The position numbers were made by a program, and so were the translations under genes. From contig NC_073302.1 of NCBI RefSeq assembly GCF_027595985.1, positions 13,189,811 to 13,253,810 of the forward strand: a stretch of 64,000 bases of DNA, in the 5' to 3' direction. Under the pieces are notes generated by a model. That model did no database searches. It was not told the DNA's origin and was given only the letters and a program-made list of their open reading frames with translations. This DNA is from Sorex araneus. Taxonomy: Eukaryota > Chordata > Mammalia > Eulipotyphla > Soricidae. This document shows positions 22,401-31,400 of the stretch, in pieces (the stretch's first letter is position 1; each line of letters begins with the position of its first letter).

Positions 22401-25400
22401 CGGGCACCACTGTGAGACTCCATTGTGAGACTTGTTACTGTTTTTGGCATATCATACACACCACGGGTAGCTTGCCAGGCTCTGTCCGCTGTGCGGGTGA
22501 GATACTCTCAGTAGCTTGCCAGGCTCTCCAAGAGGAACAGAGGAATCGAACCCGGGTCGGCCGCATGGAAGGCAAACACCCTACCAGCTGAGCTATCGCT
22601 CCAGTCCACCAGATACTAATAATAGGTTAAAATACCTTAAGGTCAACTATAAAAAGTTTTTATCTCAGTTGTTTGGCAAATTTTTTATTATAGTTTTATT
22701 GTTAGATACCAAAATATTGTTAGCATTAGTTTTTTAATATTAATGTTTTTAATGTGTGGTAATTGTAGCATAATTATGACAGGAAATATTTGTGTGTCTT
22801 GCTGACGTATGGAAGGGTAAATGTACAGTCATTGGAATTTACCTTAAAATAATTTATTAAAAATGGGGAGGAAGGAGATGATATAAGTAAGGCAAAATCT
22901 TGACAACTACATAATCAGGATTAAGGTATATGGGAACTTTGCTATTCTCCTTTGCGTATATCTGACATTTCAAAGCTTAAGACAATCACTTAGGAAAGTA
23001 TCTGTATCATAATGGAAACAACAGTCAAGATTTAAATTTAAAGGTTTCCTTGTGATAGTGCATGACTGTGGACCAGTCACTGCAGTTTTCTCATCTTGTA
23101 TTTTTTTTTTTGCTTTTTGGGTCACAGCCAGCGATGCACAGGGTTTACTCCTGGCTCTGCGCTCAGGAATTACTCCTGACAGTGCTCAGGGGACCATATG
23201 GGATGCTGGGAATCGAACCCACGTCAGCCACGTGCACGGCAAATGCCCTACCCACTGTACTGTTGCTCCAGCCTCCTCATCTATATTCTTATCTGAAAGA
23301 TAAAGCCAGGTTTATTGACCTTTCATAGTTGATGGGAAGAAATGAAATAATGCATATGACAGTATTTTATAAAATATTTTCATCTAATAGAAATCTTTGG
23401 TATTTCAGAGCCACATGTATAGAAATGGTGACATCACTGGCTTATACTCTCCATGGACGACAATACCTTGCTCAAGAGGGAGTAATTGATCAGATTTCTA
23501 ATATAATTGTTGGGGCAGAAGCAGACCCTTTCTCTAGCTTCTATTTGCCAGGTAAGAAATATTCATCCCTCTGTGAGTGATGGAACTTGTTTTATTTTTG
23601 TGATAGGTCATGGGTTGTTTCCTTTCTACCTGTTTGTCTTTGAAGTTCTATTTATTAATTATGCTTGTGTTTATTTTGGATTATGCCTAGTGGTACTCAG
23701 GGGTTACTCCCAGTACTTGGGGACTCCCAGTAATGCAGGGGAATCAGTTGTGCAAGAGGTATATTGGGGGTCTCTCATGCAAAACATGTGCTCTAGCTTT
23801 GAGCCATCTCTCTATCCCTGTAGGTGATTCCCTGTAGAGTAATGGCTCTTGGGAGCAGGGATGTGACTCAGTGGAATAGCAGGTACCTTTGAGCCATGTG
23901 CTATTGATTTCCAGAAATAGTGTCCCTAGTTAAGAGCATAAGGGCACTTTCCTTTGAACCTCAGTCAAAAGAAATGTAAGTAAAAATAAGGAACTACATA
24001 TACAGTATAGTTCAGAGATTTGTCAGATGTTGTGAGTTGGAACCTTTCATACAGGTTTTACTTAAGCCTATATGAAAGGCTTTTGTTTTAGGACTTGATT
24101 GATTAGTTCTCTTTGACTCCTTTCAGCAATTGGAAACGTACTCCTTCCTCAGGTAGCCTACTTAATTTTACTCTTAAAAAAAAAACCTTTGGAACTGGAG
24201 AGATTGTACAGGAGCTAAGATGCTTGCCTTATAATGCAGCTGACCCTGGTTTGATCCCATCTCTACATACAGTCCCTCAAACACTCCTGAGCACAAAACC
24301 AGCAATAACTCTTTTTTTTTTTTTCTTTTTGGGTCACGCCTGGCGATGCACAGGGGTTACTCCTGGCTTTGCACTCAGGAATTACCCCTGGTGGTGCTAG
24401 GGGACCATATGGGATGCTGGGAGTCAGCCACTTGCAAGGCAAACGCCCTACCCGCTGTGCTATTGCTCCAGCCCCAAACCAGCAATAACTCTTGAGCATC
24501 TCCAGGTGTGACCCAGCATCTATCCCTCCCCTCCGCCCTCCTTTTTTTGTGTTTGTTTTTTGTTTTTGTTTGTTTTGGTTTTGGTTTTATTTGGTTGTAG
24601 CTTACTGGTAGAATGCCATAGATTTGATCCCTGGTACTGGGAAAACAAACATAAGTCCTCCTAATAACAATTTTAAATTTGTCTTCCTATAATCTGTATC
24701 CACTGGTCCTTATTCTTTGTTCTCACTCTTGCATAGGACAGCAGTATTTGTATCTGCTGTGTTGACATGGGGTTTCTTGATTGCTTCACATGATTAAATC
24801 CTTCACAATCTCCTTACCAACTTCCAGATGTTCAGGCAGCACAATATTCAACCTTTTTCTTCTCTCTTGCCTATAATTGATTAGTGATTAGTGGAGCTCT
24901 GAAAATATAGGGCCCACAGTTTTTGTTTCCTTTGTTGTTTATTAAAGGGTTTTTTGTTTGTTTTTAATGAATGTCTTTAGGATTTGTGAAGTTTTTTGGA
25001 AACCTAGCTATCATGGATAGTCCTCAACAGATATGTGAGCGTTACCCTGTTTTTGTGGAAAAAGTCTTTGAAATGACAGAGAGTCAGGACCCCACCATGA
25101 TTGGAGTAGCAGTGGACACAGTTGGAATCCTGGGATCTAATGTTGAAGGAAAGCAGGTTTTACATAAAACAGGTTAGTATGATTGTTCGACTTTCTTTAG
25201 AAATACCTCGACTAGGGGCTGGAGAGATAGCACAGCGGGTAGGGCGTTTGCCTTGCACGCGGCCGACCCGGGTTCAAATCCCAGCATCCCATATGGTCCC
25301 CTGAGCACGGCCAGGGGTAATTCCTGAGTGCAGAGCCAGGAGTAACCCCTGTGGATAGCCAGGTGTGACCCAAAAAGCCAAAAAAAAAAAAAAAAAAAAA

Positions 25401-28400
25401 GAAATACCTCGACTATTAACAAGGATCAAATGTATTGATTTGCTGTTATATTAACCGTATTGTAGAACTATTACAGTTGATAATTTGTTATAGTAATGTT
25501 GGGCACATCCATAAGACTCCTAATTTACTGTACTGTAATTTTTTTTTTAATTTTACCTACTTTTTATCTGTATATTGTCATGAGTATTATTTGTGGCACA
25601 GAGACCACAGTCTAGAGTTAGAAATCCTGGGTTCGTTTCTCAGTTCTAAGGCTTAAACTTCATTTACTCACTTTTCCTCTCTAGGGTTTATTTTTTGCTT
25701 ATGTGAAAATAGCAGACTAACTGTTGTAATGAATATTTAATAAAAGGACATGTTATATGTTTATAATGTTAAGGTTAATCATTATAATATTTTATGTAAA
25801 GAATGATACTTCTGTGATATGCTCATGCTCTGACTTTTGTTCATGATGAGGCACTTCCTAAGGGCTCACTCACCCAGCTGTGGACAGTGCTGAGTGTCCT
25901 CTAGGGCCATATCCAGAATGCTTGGGAGCCGCTTAGGGCCATACCTGGTGATGCTTGAGTTGGGAGATCTTGTGTTGCTGTGGCTTAAACCAGGGTGAAG
26001 CACATGTGAGGCACAGCACTATGAATCCTGTGACTCTAAGCCAAAAACAAAATGCAGCACCGGTAATCCCTTGTTGGAGCATATGTTGAAAATTGATACT
26101 TTATTTTCTATCACAACTATTAATGTTGTATATACACTCTTAGTGACATATTTTGTTTTGTTTTATTTAATTTTTTTTGCTTTTTGGGTCATACCCGGCA
26201 ATGCACAGGGGTTACTCCTGGCTCTACACACAGCAATTACTCTTGGCAGTGCTCAGGGGACCAAATGGGATGCTGGGAATTGAACCCGGGTCCACCGCGT
26301 GCAAGGCAAACTCCCTACCCACTGTGCTATCACTCTAGCCCCAGTGACATATTTTATAGGCCTGCAGTGAGAATTGTTATCATTTATTTTTTTATTGTGG
26401 GGCTACTCCTGACTGTGTTCAGGCTTCCTGGCTCTATGCTCAGGGATCACTTCTGCTGGATCTTGGGAGACCAGGTGTGGTGCCAGGGATCCAACCCATG
26501 GGCTGCATGCAAGGCAAGTGCCCTAATCCTCTCTACTATCTCTCCAGCCTCAAGGAATTGTCATTCCCATTTTACAACTAACGTAGCTGAAATTTAGAGA
26601 AGTTAAGAATGTATCCTAGGGTCAGAGAGATTGATCCAAGGGCTGAGTGCATATGTTCCATGCAAGTGGTCAGGTTCAATCCCTGGCACTGCATGGTCTC
26701 CTGAGCAGGTTGGGAGCAACCCCAAGCACAGATCCGAGAGTAGCCCCTTGAGCACCACAAGGTATAGCCCTTCCAAAATGAAGATCATACCGATGTGGCT
26801 AAGATCATACAGACTGTGAGGCAGCTGCTATTCTTCCTTTGATTCCAGTTCCTCTACACTTTGCATTAGATGTGCTCTCGTGGAGCCTGTCACTTGGACT
26901 CTTGTCTGCATGTTTTTTGTGTTGTTTGAGGTTGGTAGAGGTCACAGTATGCACTGTACTGTAGCACTTCTGCCCCGTTGTTCATCGATTTGCTCAAGCG
27001 GGTGCCAGTAACATCTCCATTGTGAGACTTGTTACTGTTTTTGGCATATCGAATCCACCATGGGTAGCTTGCCAGGCTCTGCTGTGCAGGTGGGATACTC
27101 TCGGTAGCTTGCTGGGCTCTCTGAGAGGGACGGAGGAATTGAACCCAGATTGGCCGCTTGCAAGGCAAACGCCCTACCTGCTGTGCTATTGCTCCAGTCC
27201 AGAGGTCACAGTATATGAAAACATAATCTTAAAAACCTCAGTTTGCTTCATATCCTTAGGATAGTGTTTATTAGAATAAACAATAAGTGTAGGCAAGGGT
27301 ATGGAGAAATCCTATACGTATCTACTAGGACTGTAAAATGGTATATCCACTATTGAAAACAGTTTGGTGACTCCTCAAAAGCTTAAACATAGAATTACTG
27401 TATGATGCAGCAATTACTTTTCTGTATATACCCCAAAGAATTAAAAGCAGGGACTCAGATATTTGTACTCCTGTGTTCATAACAGCAATATTCATAGTAG
27501 CCCCTAAGGGTGAAAATCACATATTCATTGACAGATGCAAATATTGTATATAATGTACAATTGAATTAAGCCTTAAAAAGGAAGGAAATTGTCATATATG
27601 CTACAGTGTGGAGAAACTTTGGAGATGTGCTGTATGAAATAAGCCATACGCAAAAGGACAAATATTGTATGATTCCACATATATGAGGTACCAAATCAAA
27701 TACATAAAGGCAGAACTAGAATAATGGTTGTTAAAGGGAAGGGGCTCGAGTATAATGGGGGGGTTAGTGTATTAGACTTAAGGTTTGAGATGATAGAAAA
27801 GTTCCAGAACTATATAGTGGTAATGGTTGCATAACAGTGTGAATGTATTAATGGCATTGAACTATATGCTTAAGATGTTTGATTTTATGTTTTATATATA
27901 TGTTTCCCCCATAATTAAGAAAAAAAAATCATTGTCCTTCAAAGGAACTCGCTTTGAACGCTTGCTCATGAAAATAGGATATCAAGCAAAGAATGCCTCG
28001 ACAGAGCTCAAAATTAGGTGTTTGGATGCAATTTCATCTCTTCTTTATTTACCAGTAAGTAATTGGGAAATTAGTGAAGTTCAGTGGGATGAATTTGAAG
28101 AATAAAATTGCCAACATAATACAAACTTATTATAAATGGTGGCCAAATAAATGCCATTGTTCTTTGTAAAAGAAGATAATTCTCATTGTAGGGTTAATGA
28201 CATGGTGGATGGAGGCCATGGGGCTACAACTAACAGTATTGGCTTTGTGCTCAGTGCTCAGGAGTAACCCCTAACAGTGCTAGAAGAACCATATGTGGTC
28301 CTAGGGATTTGAGTTGGGATTGCACAGCAAGGCAAGTGCCTTAACTCCTGTATTCTCTCCCCCATGGCCCCTCGGGACATGTTGTTTTTGTTTTGGGGCC

Positions 28401-31400
28401 ACAGTTGGCTGTGTTCAGGACTGCTCTTAGTTCTGTGTTCTGAGATAATGCCAGGTGGTGCTCAGGGGACCATATGGAGTGCTGGAGATTGAACCTGGGT
28501 CAATTGTGTACAAGGCAAATGCCCTACCCACTGAACTATTGCTCTGGCCCTCTAGTAACACTTTTATTTATTTATTTGTTTATTTAATTTTTTTGCTTTT
28601 TTGGGTCACACCTGGCGATGCACAGAGGTTACTCCTGGCTTTACATTCAGGAATTACTCCTGGCGGTACTCAGGGGACCATATGGGATGCTGGGAATCGA
28701 ACCTGGGTCGGCCGCGTGCAAGGCAAATACCCTACCCGCTATGCTATCACTCCAGCCCCTCTAGTAACACTTTTAAAGCTAATATGGAATCATAGAATAT
28801 TAGACTATTCTATGCGGCCACTCGACACATCATCATAAAGGGATATATGCCTCTCGAAGAGCCCAGCAAGCTACTGAGAGTATCCCGATCACACGGTAGA
28901 GCCTGGCAAGCTCCCTGTGGCGTATTTAGTATGCCAAATACAGTAACAATAACAGGTCTCATTTCCCTGACCCTGAAAAGAGCCTCCAATTGTTGGGGGA
29001 AACGAGTAAGGAGAGGCTGCTAAAATCTCAGGGCTGGGACGAATGGAGACGTTACTGGCACCCACTTGAGTAAATCGATGAACAACGGGATGACAGTGAT
29101 ATAGAATATTTGAATTGAAGAGAGAACCTCAGAGATAGTTTCATCCATCCCATCAAAAAACAAAATTGGGCAATTGTGTAGTAGATTTGGGAAGAGTGAT
29201 CCAGACTTAGCAGAGATTACTCAAAATGAATAATAGGGTGCCATCAGAACCCAGGTTTCTTGACTTTCAAATGTCTTGAGGTTTTCTTTTTCTTTCCTAT
29301 AGCCTGAGCAGGAGACTGAAGACCTCCTGAGGATGACAGAATCCTGGTTTTCTTCTTTATCTCGGGACTCACTGGAGCTCTTCCGGGGCATCAGTAATCA
29401 GCCCTTCTCTGAACTACGCTGTGCAGCCCTAAAAGTGTTCACGGTAAGGTGGGTGTGTGTGTGTGGGGGGGGAGGGTCGCAGGGTTGGAAGTGGGAACAC
29501 TGTATTCCTGAAACCTTATTATGAACAACTTGATAAATCAGTGTGTCTCCACAAAAACTAGATTCAAAAATTTATTTATTTATATATTTATTTATTCATT
29601 TATTCATTTATTTATTAAGTGTTCCCAGTGAGTATGCTCTTTCAGGAATTCAGCCACTTGAATGCACAAGCATTTACAGTAAGCCAGTCCCTGTGCCTTG
29701 CACTGGGATCTACAAGTACACTGTCTAGTATAGTTTCTGTGCTCTGGTACCTTAGGGGAGATTAATGTGTAATGACAGACAGATGTATAAACAGCCTGTT
29801 TCTGTAAAGAATTGTTCATGTTATAGCAGAGGCTGAAACAGATTCTGTGGCTTTAGAGGTTATTTCCAGATTCCTTCTCTACCATAACACTCTAGCCTAA
29901 CAAATTGCTTTTTTATCTCTAGACCTTTCTGGTACCCACTCTATTCATTTTGCTTTTTAACCTCTTACTCATTTTTCAAAGACTAAATCAGGTATCTTTC
30001 AAACAGTCTTTGACCAAACCCACTGGTTGAATGAAGTCTATTAAATTCATTTAATAGACATTGCTGAACTTATTTTGAGGTCTATACCAGGGATATATGG
30101 GCTGGAGCGATAGCACAGCAGATAGGGCATTTGCTTTGCACGCGGTCGACCTGGGTTGATTCCTTTGTCCCTCTCGGAGAGCCCGGCAAGCTACCGAGAG
30201 TATCCCACGCGCACGGCAGAGCCTGGCATGCTGCCCATGGCATAATCGATATGCCAAAAACAATAACAACAAGTCTCACGATGGAGACATTACTGATGCC
30301 CACTTGAGCAAATCGATGAGCAATGGGATGACAGTGACTAGGGATATGACAGCAAATCAAATATGCAAAGAACTTCCTTTCATGTAGTTTACTATCTGAT
30401 GAGGTACCAACACAGTAAAGATAATTGTGAAGTAATAACACTATTACAGTTGTGGTAAGGATTACATTTGTGTTCTAATTTATGTTGAAAATGTGTATTT
30501 ATTGAAGCTGTCATATCGGCTAAATCATTTCCTAAAGTTAGGAACAATATTAGATGTATCTTTAGTGATTGGAATGGGTTATTGTGGGTAGGGACACACT
30601 TTGTGGTGTTCAGGGCTTACTCGTGCCTCTGTGCTCTGGGATCACTTCTGGCAGTGTCTGAAGGACTGTATGTGGTGTTGAGGATCAAGCCAGGATTGGC
30701 TCAGTGCATGGCAAGTACTTTAACCCCCTGCCTTGGGATGGTCATTTTATTTCAGCCAGCCTGTCATCCTTACCCATTGTTAATTTGATATATCCTGACC
30801 TTAAATCTTAAGAGTTCTTATTTAAATGTAGATTCTGGCCCTTCAAGTTAATTTTTCATTGCTACATACCATAATTTACTTATCTATGCTCCTATTAGAT
30901 ATTTATGTCATCATTCACAGTGATAAACATTATTGTATACAAAGCTTTTTAAATTTTAGATTTTGTTTCTTTTTGGACTACACAGCAGTGCTCAGGGCTT
31001 ATTCCTGGCTCTGCACTCAAGGATCACGTCTGTTGGGGAATGAGAGTCATGTGTGGTGCTGGATATCAAATCCGGGTAGGCCTATGCGAGGCAAATGCCC
31101 TACCCACTGTACTGTCGCTCTGGCCCCATATTTTAGATTTTGTTAAATTAGATTCCCAAGAGGGGACTAACTTTTATAAAACAAAAGGTTTATGTTGCTA
31201 AAGTTCAAAGAATTGTGTTATCCCAGTAACATTATTTCTTAGGACTCAGTTATGTGCTTTTTCTCTTCCTTTTCAGGCCATAGCGAACCAACCCTGGGCT
31301 CAAAAACTTATGATTAACAGTCCGGGTTTTGTTGAATATGTGATGGACCGATCTGTGGAGCGTGACAAAGCTTCAAAGGATGCAAAATATGAACTGGTGA

